Assembly (NCBI RefSeq): GCF_000018025.1
Contig: NC_009831.1
Location: 2,046,001-2,110,000, forward strand
Direction of reading: 5' to 3'
DNA length: 64,000 bases
From: Shewanella sediminis HAW-EB3
GTDB lineage: Bacteria > Pseudomonadota > Gammaproteobacteria > Enterobacterales > Shewanellaceae
Part shown: one piece after another, positions 18,883-28,659 of the stretch
Numbering within the stretch: position 1 is the first letter of the stretch
Layout of the letters: the number at the start of each line of letters is the position of its first letter
The notes under the pieces: generated by a model
Seen by the model: the letters and a program-made list of their open reading frames with translations, nothing else
The model's database searches: none
What the model was told of the DNA's origin: nothing
Program-made: the position numbers and the translations under genes

Positions 18883-19314
18883 TTACACCAGCCGTTCATG
18901 GCCTTGCTTATACATAGCCCTGAGTTGATCATCGATGGCTCTCAGTACATCTGAGCGGGTGATAATACCGATGAGTTGATCGTTTTCGTCAATCACCGGG
19001 AAGATTTTCGGCTTGGCACTAGTCATGATCTGAGCCAGATCGAAAACGGAGCCTTCCGGACGTGCGGTTAGTGGTTCACTATGCATGACATCACCCACTG
19101 TATAATGGTTTTCATTAAGGTAGGTGGCTTCCAGCATCTTTATCAGACAATCCTGTTCGGATATAAAACCTATAACATGCTTGTTTTCATCTACAACGGG
19201 ACCGCCAATTTGACCTGCCTGTAAAAAGAGTTCAACCGCCTGTGCAATCGGCATGTTGGCGGTAAAAATAACAGGACGCTTGCTCATGTAATCTGCAATT
19301 TTTATCGATTCCAT
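18883..19314 (-). CDS. CBS-domain-pair protein
   Basis: 143 residues made almost entirely of two CBS repeats: IADYMSKRPVIFTANMPIAQAVELF... (about 6-60) and VGDVMHSEPLTARPEGSVFDLAQIM... (about 72-130). CBS pairs bind adenine nucleotides and act as sensors. As a stand-alone protein its partner is unknown. It stands alone on the minus strand, with a terminator downstream and a divergent TetR gene upstream. Confidence 0.88.
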   Translation of the reverse strand: MESIKIADYMSKRPVIFTANMPIAQAVELFLQAGQIGGPVVDENKHVIGFISEQDCLIKMLEATYLNENHYTVGDVMHSEPLTARPEGSVFDLAQIMTSAKPKIFPVIDENDQLIGIITRSDVLRAIDDQLRAMYKQGHERLV

Positions 19315-19597
19315 ATCTCACTCCTTGAATGCAATTAACGAATTTGCCCGTCATACCACAGTCATTTTATGCGCTAAGTACTTAAGATAATTGATGTCGC
19401 TCATTTAATTTATTAAGCCTTCATTTATAAGATTAGACGGAATTTATTCATTTGTTGGATAAAAAGTGAGAAGTAATGAAATCAAAAGGCATGTTTATGG
19501 ATATAATAGTGTTGCTTAGTGTTACATTTTGTTAGAGATGTTGTAGCTTCTCGGGGGAGAAGCCACAAGTTATCGCAATCAGCGAAAAGGATTAATT

Positions 19598-20263
19598 ATG
19601 ACACACCCATTGACCTATGTTGGACGGCAGACGAGCCGTAGTGATGGTGAAGCCAGAAGGCTAGTCATACTCGAAGCGACGTTAAGGTTGATAGTTAGAG
19701 ATGGGATCCGCGGTGTTCGGCATCGTGCCGTAGCCAAGGAGGCCGATGTGCCACTGGCGTCGACGACTTACTACTTTAAAGACATTAAAGATCTGATCAG
19801 TGATTCGTTAACCTATTTTGCTGAAAAAACATTATGGATGAATGAGGAGCTTGAAAATCGCAGCTTTGAGTTACTCAAAGAGCTCGATGGACTGGCCAAA
19901 AAGGACAAAAATAGCGATTTATTGATAGACAATTTAGCTCAATTTATCAGTGAACATATTCGTGAACAGATCTGCCATCGCGATAAACGTATCTTAGAGT
20001 TGGCGTTCCACGAGGAGGCCCTGAGAAATGCGCAATTGGCCGATGCGATTAAACGCTTAGATGACTCTTTCCTGTCGACGATTGAGCGATTTTTTGAATT
20101 GCTGGGGTCGAAAACCTCAATGGCCGATGCCCATCAGTTATTGGCCTTGATCAAATACCTGGAATATAAATATGTTCTGATAGAGGGGGCTGATGAAGAT
20201 GATCAGCAGTTAGAGCATATCGTGACCTCTACAGTGCACAATATTATTAATGCTATAGAATAG
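19598..20263 (+). CDS. TetR-family transcriptional regulator
   Basis: 221 residues. The N-terminal TetR HTH spans about 20-65, with RRLVILEATLRLIVRDGIRGVRHRAVAKEADVPLASTTYYF in order (recognition helix VPLASTTYYF). The C-terminal domain is helical and ligand-binding. The ribosome site AAAAGG precedes the ATG. No operon partner lies downstream, where a MITE-like repeat follows within 12 bases. The target is unknown; the divergent CBS gene is one candidate. Confidence 0.88.
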   Translation: MTHPLTYVGRQTSRSDGEARRLVILEATLRLIVRDGIRGVRHRAVAKEADVPLASTTYYFKDIKDLISDSLTYFAEKTLWMNEELENRSFELLKELDGLAKKDKNSDLLIDNLAQFISEHIREQICHRDKRILELAFHEEALRNAQLADAIKRLDDSFLSTIERFFELLGSKTSMADAHQLLALIKYLEYKYVLIEGADEDDQQLEHIVTSTVHNIINAIE

Positions 20264-20274
20264 TACCGGTTGGT

Positions 20275-20543
20275 ATATACCCAAACGACCTCGAAATGCA
20301 GGATTCAGCATGTCGAAAAGTGACAGAGTTCAAGGCATGAAATAGCTGGACTAGTCATTCTAATTCAATATTTCATAACGCAGAAACATGTTGCTTCTCG
20401 CCTTGCCCTTCGGGAGTTCCCGTAGAATATCCGCACTGCGTTAGTGATATTGAAAAGGGACTTACCATTCTCTTCAATCACTGCCTTGTTCTGCTATCCT
20501 ACGGGAGCTCTGAAACGAGCATTTTGAAGTGGCTTGGGTATAT
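20275..20543. repeat. MITE-like interspersed repeat
   Basis: Terminal inverted repeats start ATATACCCAA and continue for about 25 bases (for example ...CGAAATGC against ...CAAAATGC in the reversed other end). The element is about 269 bases, has no ORF, and contains internal short GC-rich palindromes such as TTCGGGAGTTCCCGTAG. Repeats with these TATACCCAA ends are familiar in Shewanella intergenic regions (recollection). I see only one copy in this window. Confidence 0.65.
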
Positions 20544-20591
20544 GACCACGCTTATCCCAAGAGGATGAAATCATCAGCAAGCCCAAAAAAT

Positions 20592-20616
20592 AAAACCCGA
20601 ATCAGATTCGGGTTTT
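20592..20616 (-). terminator. Terminator of cysK (bidirectional form)
   Basis: AAAACCCGAATC-A-GATTCGGGTTTT is a perfect dyad with T runs on both strands. It lies 43 bases after the cysK stop. Confidence 0.85.
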
Positions 20617-20658
20617 ACTCGTTAAAGCATTAAACTTCACAGCTTAGTACAAAATACT

Positions 20659-21627
20659 CTACTGGATATTCTCAGCGTCGCTGAACTCACCCTGGAAAAG
20701 CACTGAAGAGAGGTAACGCTCAGCAGCTGAAGGAAGAATAACAACGATGTTCTTTCCTTCAAACTCAGGTAGCTCAGCAATTCTATTTGCCGCTACAACG
20801 GCCGCACCCGATGAGATACCAACCAGAATACCTTCCTCTTTCATGATACGTTGAGCCATCTCGATAGACTCTTCGTTCGTAACGGCTTCTACGCGATCAA
20901 TCATCTCGAGATCCAGGTTACCCGGGATAAATCCTGCACCAATTCCCTGGATCTTGTGAGGACCGGGTTGAAGTGCTTGGCCAGACAATGTCTGCTGGAT
21001 AACTGGCGAGTCTGCTGGCTCAACGGCAACCGAAGTGATGGCCTTTCCTTGGGTATTTTTTATGTAACGACTAACGCCTGTGATAGTACCACCGGTACCA
21101 ACGCCTGCGACAACCACATCCACTTCACCGTCGGTATCGTTCCAAATCTCTGGCCCAGTGGTTTTCTCATGGATCTCGGGGTTAGCCGGATTATCGAACT
21201 GCTGTAGAAGCAGATACTTCTCTGGTGCCGATTGACGGATCTCTTCCGCCTTATCGATAGCGCCTTTCATCCCCTTAGCACCTTCGGTCAGCACTAAATT
21301 GGCGCCGAGTGCTTTTAGAAGCTTACGACGCTCGAGGCTCATGGTATTTGGCATGGTGAGTGTTAGCTTGTAACCACGGGCTGCAGCGACATAAGCCAGA
21401 GCGATACCGGTATTACCCGATGTTGGCTCAATTATCTCTCTGTCTGAAGTAAGCAGGCCTTTTTTCTCAGCATCCCAAATCATATTGGCACCGATACGGC
21501 ACTTGACGCTAAAACTTGGATTTCTGGCTTCTACTTTGGCTAAAACATTACCTTTACTAACGCGCTTTAGACGAACAAGAGGGGTGTTACCAATGGTATA
21601 AGAATTATCTTCGAAAATGTTGCTCAT
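20659..21627 (-). CDS. cysK: Cysteine synthase A (O-acetylserine sulfhydrylase)
   Basis: PLP enzyme that makes L-cysteine from O-acetylserine and sulfide in the cytosol. 322 residues, the usual length. The PLP lysine is K42 in [11 protein letters not shown], the phosphate/substrate loop PTSGNTG lies at 68-74, and the C-terminal glycine-rich loop is GISSGAA. It is monocistronic with its own terminator. The sulfate-uptake gene cysZ lies 14.5 kb away and is not linked. Firm assignment. Confidence 0.96.
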   Translation of the reverse strand: MSNIFEDNSYTIGNTPLVRLKRVSKGNVLAKVEARNPSFSVKCRIGANMIWDAEKKGLLTSDREIIEPTSGNTGIALAYVAAARGYKLTLTMPNTMSLERRKLLKALGANLVLTEGAKGMKGAIDKAEEIRQSAPEKYLLLQQFDNPANPEIHEKTTGPEIWNDTDGEVDVVVAGVGTGGTITGVSRYIKNTQGKAITSVAVEPADSPVIQQTLSGQALQPGPHKIQGIGAGFIPGNLDLEMIDRVEAVTNEESIEMAQRIMKEEGILVGISSGAAVVAANRIAELPEFEGKNIVVILPSAAERYLSSVLFQGEFSDAENIQ

Positions 21628-21921
21628 GGCTTGCTTGCTCCAATCAATTTAGTAAGTAAATAATAATCGCCTTTAGCGGCTTTAGAAGTGATTGTTTGTT
21701 CTTCGTTATTCCATTTAGTTATTAATAAACTCATTTTTATTAACAAACCATGGGTGAAGGATGTGACAAAAGTGTTAACCTCTTGTCTGTAAGCACTATT
21801 CTGACGCGAATGAGTACCTAAAGCTTGATAGTTGAATATAGAGCATTTTGGATAAAACCGTTAGTCCCTCAGTGTGTAAATTAACCTGTTAATAATCAAA
21901 AATAAAAGATAACGGCTTGAT

Positions 21922-23133
21922 ATGACTAAGACGATTAAAGAGACAGATCCAAAAACAATGGTGACTCCCTTCGCATTTGAGATCGCTCCTCAGGTGCTCT
22001 ATACCCCTTTGGCCTCTCCACTTAAACGCGGAATGGCAATGGCCGTCGACGGACTGTTGATCTCTGTTTTGGCTGAGCAGGCGGGTTGGGTGTTTATCCT
22101 GCTGGTGGGGTTAACTCTACTGATACAGAGAAAAAGCCATGAGCTTGGCAAAGTGTTGAAGTGGGGATTGTATCTGTCGATGTTTGTGATGATGCTGTGG
22201 GTGACGTTTGAGAACCTGGTCTCTACCAGTTCAGATGGACAAACTCAGGAGTCAGAAAGTTATATAACGGCCCCCTCCGTTGGTGAGGTAATAGGTTATC
22301 TGCCTGAGATCATCAGATTCAGTATGTGTGAAGAGCTGAGCTGTGCACAAACGGAGTTAGACGCTTTAATTAAGGTGCTTAAACAGACTAATCTGGCTGA
22401 AGCGGAACAGAAGGCGATACTCATCGGCGCTATCAAGGAGTTGGCGCTAACCGATGATGAGAAAGGGCAACTGCAGCGTGATATAAGCCAGGCCTATCCA
22501 GAACAGACTATCGAACAAGAAGTCGAACCCGATGTTGAACAAGGCATTCAACAAGAAGACGTTCAACAAAAGAGTGATATGAGCGGGATCCATCCGGATG
22601 AAGCTGTGAAACCTCTCACAGACGAGGAGCCTGTATCAATGGAGCCTGTTGATACAGAAGAAGCGTTAACCTACCCATTGACCGGGATCGCGAAACAAAC
22701 TGAGGAGGGCGAGTCGCATCTTGAAAAGCTGGATGAAGATGACGCTGAAGGAGAATACAGTCTCATCTCTTGGGCTAAAGGCATTTTAAATGATCTGGGT
22801 TTAGGGTTTGGGTGGGCAGCATTTTATTTTACTGTGTTTACCGCCTGGTTTGATGGGCAGACCTTAGGCAAGAAGTTATTCCGTATTCGGGTGATCCAAC
22901 TCGATGGTACCGGGCTCTCCTTGTGGGACGCTTTCGGTCGATATGGTGGCTATGGCGCAGGGTTCGCTACCGGACTGTTGGGTTTCTTGCAGATCTATTG
23001 GGATGCCAACAGGCAGGCCATACAAGATAAGATCTCAGCTACCGTGGTGGTCGATCTTACCAAAGAAAAGGATGAGTCTATGGTGACACTTTCCTATATA
23101 GAGCCATTATTTAACCAGAAACATACTGACTGA
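21922..23133 (+). CDS. RDD-family membrane protein with long acidic loop
   Basis: 403 residues. An RDD-type membrane segment at the N-terminus (PLKRGMAMAVDGLLISVLAEQAGW) and another hydrophobic stretch come before residue 95. A long acidic, Glu-rich soluble region (about 105-280) includes EQEVEPDVEQGIQQEDVQQ. The C-terminal RDD part has FDGQTLGKKLFRIRVIQLDG and DKISATVVV. RDD proteins are functionally diverse; some are Na+/H+ antiporter-like. The unusually large acidic insert between the two RDD halves is notable. Function is unknown. Confidence 0.82.
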   Translation: MTKTIKETDPKTMVTPFAFEIAPQVLYTPLASPLKRGMAMAVDGLLISVLAEQAGWVFILLVGLTLLIQRKSHELGKVLKWGLYLSMFVMMLWVTFENLVSTSSDGQTQESESYITAPSVGEVIGYLPEIIRFSMCEELSCAQTELDALIKVLKQTNLAEAEQKAILIGAIKELALTDDEKGQLQRDISQAYPEQTIEQEVEPDVEQGIQQEDVQQKSDMSGIHPDEAVKPLTDEEPVSMEPVDTEEALTYPLTGIAKQTEEGESHLEKLDEDDAEGEYSLISWAKGILNDLGLGFGWAAFYFTVFTAWFDGQTLGKKLFRIRVIQLDGTGLSLWDAFGRYGGYGAGFATGLLGFLQIYWDANRQAIQDKISATVVVDLTKEKDESMVTLSYIEPLFNQKHTD

Positions 23134-23433
23134 GTGCAGACTAAGAACCATTCGAGACGTTTATATGGCTGCTTTCAGGAGCAGAGTTGTCGATTGGAAA
23201 GATAAGCTCTATGGTTAAGAGTCAGTAGTCGGGAAAACTATTGCGTTTGCGCTGATGCAATAAACCGATTAAAAAAACGGTCTGAAATAGGGATGTTTTA
23301 AATCAGTGCAGTGTTATTAGGCAATGATTAGCAACGGTTTCATGAAATCTGAGATAAGTTGTCTTTCTCAAAGTAAAGGCTCTGTGATGAAGTTCAGTTT
23401 ATATCTGAACGTTGTAATATTTAGGAGAGAAGA

Positions 23434-24696
23434 TTGCGTATTTTAGTGGTTGAGGACAGTAAAGTTGTGTCCCGTATTTTACAGCATCTTATCGCTCAGG
23501 AGTTGGGCTGCGATGTCGATTTCGCAGAAGATCTGGCCAGTGCTAAACAACTATTAGAACAAAAAGAGTATTTTGTCGCGATTACAGATCTAAACCTACC
23601 CGATGCAAATGAAGGTGAGATCGTTAAGCTCGTGCTTTCCAAGCAGACTCCTTGCATAGTACTGACCGGAAGTTTAGATGCACAGCAACGTAAGCGTTTA
23701 TTACAGTTGGGTATCGTCGATTATATTTTAAAAGAAAACCGTTTCAGCTATGAATATGTGGTGAGACTGGTCGATAGACTTCAGCGTAATCAAACCGTCA
23801 AGGTGTTGGTCGCCGATGATTCAGTGGTCAGTCGAAAATTTGTCAGAAGCTTACTCGAGCAGCATCTTTATCAGGTGGTAGAGGCCGATGATGGGAACTC
23901 AGCCTGGGAGGTCTTGCAAAATCAGCCGGATATTCAACTATTGATCACCGATTATAATATGCCGGGCCTGGACGGTTTTGGTCTTATTTTAAAGGTCAGA
24001 GAGAAATTCAGTCGAGAGGAGCTCGCCATTATCGGCCTCTCCAGTGACGATGACGAGAGTCTCTCGGCCCGGTTTATAAAAAACGGGGCAAATGACTTTC
24101 TGCAGAAGCCGTTTGTGCATGAAGAGTTTCACTGTCGTGTGCTCAACACCTTAGATTCACTGGATATGATCCGTAAACTCTGGGATCAGGCAAATCTCGA
24201 TTATCTTACCGGAGTGTACAACCGCCGCTATTTCTTTAGTCAGTATGAAGAGCTGATCATACTGAAAAAACAAAAAAGAGGGGCCTTGACGTTGGCTCTG
24301 CTCGATATCGATCTGTTTAAGGGAGTGAATGACACCTATGGTCATGATGTGGGTGACGAGGTCTTGGTGGAGTTCGCCGCACGGTTAAAACGTTCTTTTG
24401 GTCAACATTTTACCGTTTCCCGTTTTGGCGGAGAGGAGTTTATTGTCGCATTCAGAGGACTGAATGAAGTGAAGTCCTTTGCTTTGATGGATAAGTTTCG
24501 CTCTCAACTGGAAAGTAAACCAATATCAACCAGTAGGGGAGAGTTGTCAGTAACCGTCAGCGCAGGAATCGCGTCTCTTAGCGATGATGAGAGCGAAGAG
24601 AGCTTAGATACCCTTATCCAGCGCGCCGACAAAGCCCTGTATGATGCTAAAGAAGCGGGTCGAAATCTCGTCTGTATCGAGTCAGATCATGAGTAG
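23434..24696 (+). CDS. Diguanylate cyclase response regulator (REC-REC-GGDEF)
   Basis: 420 residues: receiver 1 (1-118, phospho-acceptor D52 in AITDLNLPD), receiver 2 (122-240, D173 in LLITDYNMPG) and a GGDEF domain with GGEEF at 332-336, so probably active in making c-di-GMP. The RxxD inhibitory site normally five residues before GGEEF is absent (HFTVSRFGGEEF). The start is TTG with AGGAGAG seven bases upstream, supported because MRILVVEDS is the normal receiver N-terminus. The cognate kinase is not adjacent. The stop is three bases from the convergent LysR gene. Confidence 0.92.
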   Translation: MRILVVEDSKVVSRILQHLIAQELGCDVDFAEDLASAKQLLEQKEYFVAITDLNLPDANEGEIVKLVLSKQTPCIVLTGSLDAQQRKRLLQLGIVDYILKENRFSYEYVVRLVDRLQRNQTVKVLVADDSVVSRKFVRSLLEQHLYQVVEADDGNSAWEVLQNQPDIQLLITDYNMPGLDGFGLILKVREKFSREELAIIGLSSDDDESLSARFIKNGANDFLQKPFVHEEFHCRVLNTLDSLDMIRKLWDQANLDYLTGVYNRRYFFSQYEELIILKKQKRGALTLALLDIDLFKGVNDTYGHDVGDEVLVEFAARLKRSFGQHFTVSRFGGEEFIVAFRGLNEVKSFALMDKFRSQLESKPISTSRGELSVTVSAGIASLSDDESEESLDTLIQRADKALYDAKEAGRNLVCIESDHE

Positions 24697-24699
24697 AAT

Positions 24700-25614
24700 T
24701 CATGAAGTGGCATCGGTGAACACATCTTCGATTTTCTCACGGATCCACTGATGAACGACATCGTTTTGATGCCTTTCATGCCACATTGCGCGAATGGTGA
24801 GAGGTGGTAGAGGAAATGGACACTCTTTTACCACTAAACCATAGACTTGGCTCCCTTTCTTTGCGATAGAATCGGGTAAGAATGCGATTAAATCTGAGTC
24901 GGACAGTAGTGGCAGCTGAAAATTGAGGGTCTCGGCTAAGAAGCCTATCTTACGCTTGGGTAAGCCCATCGCTTTTCCGTATTTGCTAACCGGATCGTCC
25001 CGATCATCGAGCAGGCTTGACTTAATGTGGGGGTATCGAAAAATGGTTTCAGGTGTCCAGTTTTTTAATACCGGATTACCCTTATCGAGTAAACAAACTA
25101 AATTCTCATCCGTAAGACGTTTTTGCATAAATCTGGGTTTAGCCTGTAACCCTGCACCGATAATCATCTCCAGCTCTCCATCATCTAACTTATCGTAGGC
25201 CGTTTCATCTAATATTTTTATATCTATCAGAATATTCGGCGCTTCGTGGTTGATTCTTTTAAATGCCTTCGAAAGATAAGATGCAAGAATAAAGTCGTGG
25301 GTCTGAATACGGAAATGGGCGTGAATGTGTGAAAGCTCTAATGTTTTGGGGGCAAGTAAACTATCTATCTCTCTGAGAATGAACCTTAGCTTATCTGAGA
25401 GTTCGATAGCCCGTGCTGTAGGCTCTAACCCTTTGGCATTTCTGATAAAAAGTGAATCGTCAAATACCCCTCTCAATCTTGCAAGGGTATGACTCATCGC
25501 AGACTGGCTGACGTTCATTTTTTGTGCTGCTCGTCCGACATGACGCTCTTCTATAAGCGCGCGTAAAGATTTCAGTAGATTAAGATCGACCTTAGCTAAA
25601 TTATTTTCATTCAT
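24700..25614 (-). CDS. LysR-family transcriptional regulator
   Basis: 304 residues. The HTH is at about 9-68 (VDLNLLKSLRALIEERHVGRAAQKMNVSQSAMSHTLARLR in order), followed by the effector domain. The sequence type resembles the NodD/LeuO-like branch. It is divergent from the two-gene unit at 25712-26268 (small protein plus DoxX-like protein), which it may regulate. The effector is unknown. Confidence 0.88.
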   Translation of the reverse strand: MNENNLAKVDLNLLKSLRALIEERHVGRAAQKMNVSQSAMSHTLARLRGVFDDSLFIRNAKGLEPTARAIELSDKLRFILREIDSLLAPKTLELSHIHAHFRIQTHDFILASYLSKAFKRINHEAPNILIDIKILDETAYDKLDDGELEMIIGAGLQAKPRFMQKRLTDENLVCLLDKGNPVLKNWTPETIFRYPHIKSSLLDDRDDPVSKYGKAMGLPKRKIGFLAETLNFQLPLLSDSDLIAFLPDSIAKKGSQVYGLVVKECPFPLPPLTIRAMWHERHQNDVVHQWIREKIEDVFTDATS

Positions 25615-25711
25615 AGTATTTATTAGTCGTAATCATTTTAATTAATAATGCTTGGAAGTTAAGCTACTTTCAACCTCCAAGGCATTTTTCCTCAAGAGTA
25701 GAAAGAGCAAT

Positions 25712-25921
25712 ATGAATATTTTGAACACTGGCACCAATAGCGGATTTGGCAGAGATATGGCGGTACAACATACACAAACGGAACATACTACCTGTACCGC
25801 GATGCGTTGCCTGAATGGAATAAATGAAGCGAGTGCGGCAGCCTTTGTTGAACTATCGGACTGTCTTGAAGTTTTGAATAATACCTATGGCTATTTGTGT
25901 CGCATTCAGGTGGAGAAATAA
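25712..25921 (+). CDS. Small hypothetical protein
   Basis: 69 residues from the ATG at 25712, which follows AGAAAGAG. A longer frame from 25652 has no better ribosome site. The sequence contains CTAMRCLNGINEASAAAF and ends CRIQVEK; two cysteines lie in the first half and it has no membrane segment. Its stop TAA overlaps the ATG of the DoxX-like gene by one base, which suggests coupled translation. I do not recognise a family. Confidence 0.6.
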   Translation: MNILNTGTNSGFGRDMAVQHTQTEHTTCTAMRCLNGINEASAAAFVELSDCLEVLNNTYGYLCRIQVEK

Positions 25922-26268
25922 TGGATACCTTAGTAACAGTGATCATCGGTCTGCTCTCGGTTTTTTTCATCTTCGCAGGCTCAATTAAGCTGCTTGGCTG
26001 GCAGAAGATGATCTTCGAAAAACAGCTTGAGTTTTTTCACTCCTACGGGCTAAACCGTCAGATCATGGCTGTAGTCGGAGTCGTCGAGTTGATTGGGGCA
26101 ACAAGCATCTGGTTACAGAGCAGTATATTAGGAGTTCTGGGGGCTGCACTGTTATTGGCGACATCTCTGGGAGCCATCTTCTTTCATCTGCGTTTCGACA
26201 CCTGGAAAGACGGCGTTCCTGCTATGCTAACTCTGATACTGTCTGGCGTTGTTATCTTCTTGGCTTAA
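25921..26268 (+). CDS. DoxX-like small membrane protein
   Basis: 115 residues with four hydrophobic segments and the DoxX-type pattern FIFAGSIKLLGW in the first helix and GVVELIGATSIWLQ in the second. The start at 25921 overlaps the stop of the preceding gene. An in-frame ATG at 25897 would lie within that gene. DoxX-family proteins are linked to redox and thiosulfate or detoxification functions, but most are uncharacterised. It is likely cotranscribed with the preceding small gene. Confidence 0.8.
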   Translation: MDTLVTVIIGLLSVFFIFAGSIKLLGWQKMIFEKQLEFFHSYGLNRQIMAVVGVVELIGATSIWLQSSILGVLGAALLLATSLGAIFFHLRFDTWKDGVPAMLTLILSGVVIFLA

Positions 26269-26781
26269 TTCATAGGATATCTTTCAGGCTCAGTAAGATA
26301 AATTCTTACTGTGTTTTATATTTTATTATTTACAGTCTATTTAGGTTTGGTATTGATTACACATACTAAAGATAAAAGTATCAGATAATTGATGTCCCTA
26401 CATAAAGTGATAAATACAGAATTCATCTATACAACTCTTATCAGGTGAGGGACTTATTGGGTTCGAATCATCACTTACTCTAATTATATCGACAATGTTG
26501 TTATACTGTTTTTCCTGAATTTAATTAATGCTAGCTCAGGTTGTTATCAGGCAATATGACATTCTATATTTTTAATACGTTGGAGTAGCTCGTGGTCGAA
26601 TTAAAAGTGTTTGGGGCTTGATGGTAATGATGCTGGTTTGGTATGAACTCCTGTGATTTATATCCGGTAATAGAAAAATGATATTTTTAATCGAGTAAAG
26701 CCTGAGTCAGGTCATGTTATTTATGAACACAAATCTTGATAATACCCACACTTATTTTTAACCGCTAAGCCAATTGCTGCC
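26269..26781. other. AT-rich intergenic region
   Basis: About 510 bases between the DoxX-like gene and the next LysR gene. There are no open frames of interest. A GGGTTCGAATC string near 26459 resembles a tRNA T-loop but is not part of a foldable tRNA. Nothing else supported. Confidence 0.4.
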
Positions 26782-27678
26782 ATGAAAACCGAAGATCTTG
26801 CACTATTTAATAAGGTTGTCGAATATCAAAGCCAGAGTGCGGCGGCGAGAGCCTTGGGTATTCCTGTCTCAACAATTAGCCGCAACATTTGCCATTTAGA
26901 GGAGCATCTTGGCACCCGGTTGCTGGACCGAACTACTCGCAGTCTGGCACTGACCGAAGCGGGTATTGAATTGCTGGAAAGGAGCAAAGACATTCTTGCC
27001 GCAGTTGAAGCGCTGGAGCTGAGTGTGGGCCAGTTACAGTTGAAGCCAGAAGGTGCTGTAACCATCGCCGCTCCACTGGACTTTATCAACCTAGCCTGCA
27101 GCGATGCACTGAATGACTTTCATCAGCGCCATCCAAAGTTAAGAATGAGATTCATCTCCTATCAGAGCAGACAAAACCCAATGGATGTGAAGGCCGATCT
27201 TGTACTGTTTGTTTGTCATGGAAATCCGCCTGACAGCTCATTTATTGGCCATAAACTCACATCGATAAAACGAAGTTTTATCGCTAGTCCGGATTTTATT
27301 GCCAAACACCCACATCTTACTCATCCCAGCCAGCTGGGCGATTATCCTTGCCTGCTTTCGGCAAAAGGGGCGCAGCCTGCCAATATTTGGTTGTGGAGTG
27401 AACAGCAACAGTCCCATAGCGTAGAGGTAGATGGTCCGCTGGAATCGGAAACCAACGAACTGTGTATTACCGCCGCCGTTAACGGCGCTGGAGTGGCTTG
27501 GGTGCCGCCGGCTATGTGCCAGAAATACCTCAATGAGGGGCGATTGCAACAGGTTTTTGGTGACAAGTTTACCTGTGATGTGGACATTTGGGGACTCTAC
27601 TCCAGTCGTCATTATCTGCCACACAGAGTACGTCTGGTGTTGGAATTCTTTCAACAGGAACTGTCGCAAATGCAGTAG
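26782..27678 (+). CDS. LysR-family transcriptional regulator
   Basis: 298 residues. The HTH at 1-60 includes KTEDLALFNKVVEYQSQSAAARALGIPVSTISRNI, followed by RLLDRTTRSLALTEAG, the signature of the large AaeR/DmlR-like group. The effector domain covers residues 90-295. It is convergent with the outer-membrane protein gene and 1.5 kb from rdhA. It could regulate the island, but nothing in the sequence proves this. Confidence 0.88.
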   Translation: MKTEDLALFNKVVEYQSQSAAARALGIPVSTISRNICHLEEHLGTRLLDRTTRSLALTEAGIELLERSKDILAAVEALELSVGQLQLKPEGAVTIAAPLDFINLACSDALNDFHQRHPKLRMRFISYQSRQNPMDVKADLVLFVCHGNPPDSSFIGHKLTSIKRSFIASPDFIAKHPHLTHPSQLGDYPCLLSAKGAQPANIWLWSEQQQSHSVEVDGPLESETNELCITAAVNGAGVAWVPPAMCQKYLNEGRLQQVFGDKFTCDVDIWGLYSSRHYLPHRVRLVLEFFQQELSQMQ

Positions 27679-27679
27679 T

Positions 27680-27714
27680 GGCGTGGTATCAGGTTTGAAA
27701 GCTGATACCATGCC
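27680..27714. terminator. Hairpin between convergent genes
   Basis: GGCGTGGTATCAG, a 9-base loop, then CTGATACCATGCC (12 of 13 paired). There is no T run on either strand, so termination activity is uncertain. Confidence 0.4.
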
Positions 27715-27729
27715 GATAAACGCTAGGGG

Positions 27730-28659
27730 CTAAAACGATTTGGTCAGGGTAAAGACGAACGAAGAACCTTCTGCGGTGTTTTTGGCACCAAACTCATGCA
27801 CATAGCGCAAGTTACCCTGCAGCAACCAAGGTAAATACAGCATGTTGAGCTCAGCACCAACGCCATAGGCTTCCTTACGTTCATCGGCAATGGTTCCAGG
27901 ACCATCTTGGCTGTCATCGCTAATCTGCCATGTGGCGCAATAATTAATTCCGGGACGAACCAACCACTGGTTGTCGACCATAAATTGCTTGCCTATACCC
28001 CCTTCGATGGTAAATTCGGCTCCCGGACGAACATGGGTATCATCCTGCTCAGTGTGAACCAGTGTGCGGGTCAGTGCACTGATGGTCCAGGATTTCTCAG
28101 TATCCAGATAATAAGTTCCGCCGGCGGTCAACATACCAGACCAGTATCCTAAACCGGGTGAGGCCGCATCACTAAAGTCATAGTCACCAGTGGGTGCAAT
28201 CAGTGCCAATGTCAGAATGGCATCATAACGTTCGCGGTACCAGAACAGGGCCAGAGGTTCCAGAATCACATCGCCTAACGCGAAAGATGTGTTGTCATCG
28301 ACGCCAATGGGATCAATCGAGATGTCTTTGCTCACCATAGGAATAAGGACGTTATAGCCCCAGTTTGCACCCCAGATTTTCTTTTCTGTTATATGAACAA
28401 ATCTATGTATCTGAGCATAAGCGCTCAGATCAAAATCCAAGCCGACATCATCGCCATTATTATCAGTCAGGGTATCGGCGTTGTACCAGGTGTTGTACAT
28501 ACGGTAGTGCAAGCCGGGTGGTGGCGGAGAACCAGCGGCGACGCCTTCTCCTCCCAATGGGTAATGGGAGCCCGAGGTCGCCGCAACGGCGGCAGAGGCA
28601 TTCAAAACAAGACCGGTTATTCCGGCTAGGCACAGCAGCGAACGTTTATAGTTTTTCAA
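27730..28659 (-). CDS. Outer-membrane protein of the MetA-pathway (PF13557-like) type
   Basis: 309 residues from a TTG at 28659 preceded by AGGAGAG. This start gives a clean signal peptide, KNYKRSLLCLAGITGLVL... cut after NASAAVAA. The mature part is rich in amphipathic strands and ends with the aromatic SFVFTLTKSF, so it is a beta-barrel. The HYPLGGEGVAAGSPPPPGLHYRMYNTWY-type opening is typical of proteins annotated as phenol-degradation meta-pathway/SphA-like transporters. It is divergent from rdhA, with about 550 bases between. Import of a hydrophobic or halogenated substrate is inference. A longer frame to 28734 exists but has no ribosome site. Confidence 0.78.
   Translation of the reverse strand: MKNYKRSLLCLAGITGLVLNASAAVAATSGSHYPLGGEGVAAGSPPPPGLHYRMYNTWYNADTLTDNNGDDVGLDFDLSAYAQIHRFVHITEKKIWGANWGYNVLIPMVSKDISIDPIGVDDNTSFALGDVILEPLALFWYRERYDAILTLALIAPTGDYDFSDAASPGLGYWSGMLTAGGTYYLDTEKSWTISALTRTLVHTEQDDTHVRPGAEFTIEGGIGKQFMVDNQWLVRPGINYCATWQISDDSQDGPGTIADERKEAYGVGAELNMLYLPWLLQGNLRYVHEFGAKNTAEGSSFVFTLTKSF

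Noticed and set aside
26440..26490. GGGTTCGAATC string resembling a tRNA T-loop
   Set aside because: Flanking bases cannot pair into a T stem and no acceptor or anticodon arm is found.
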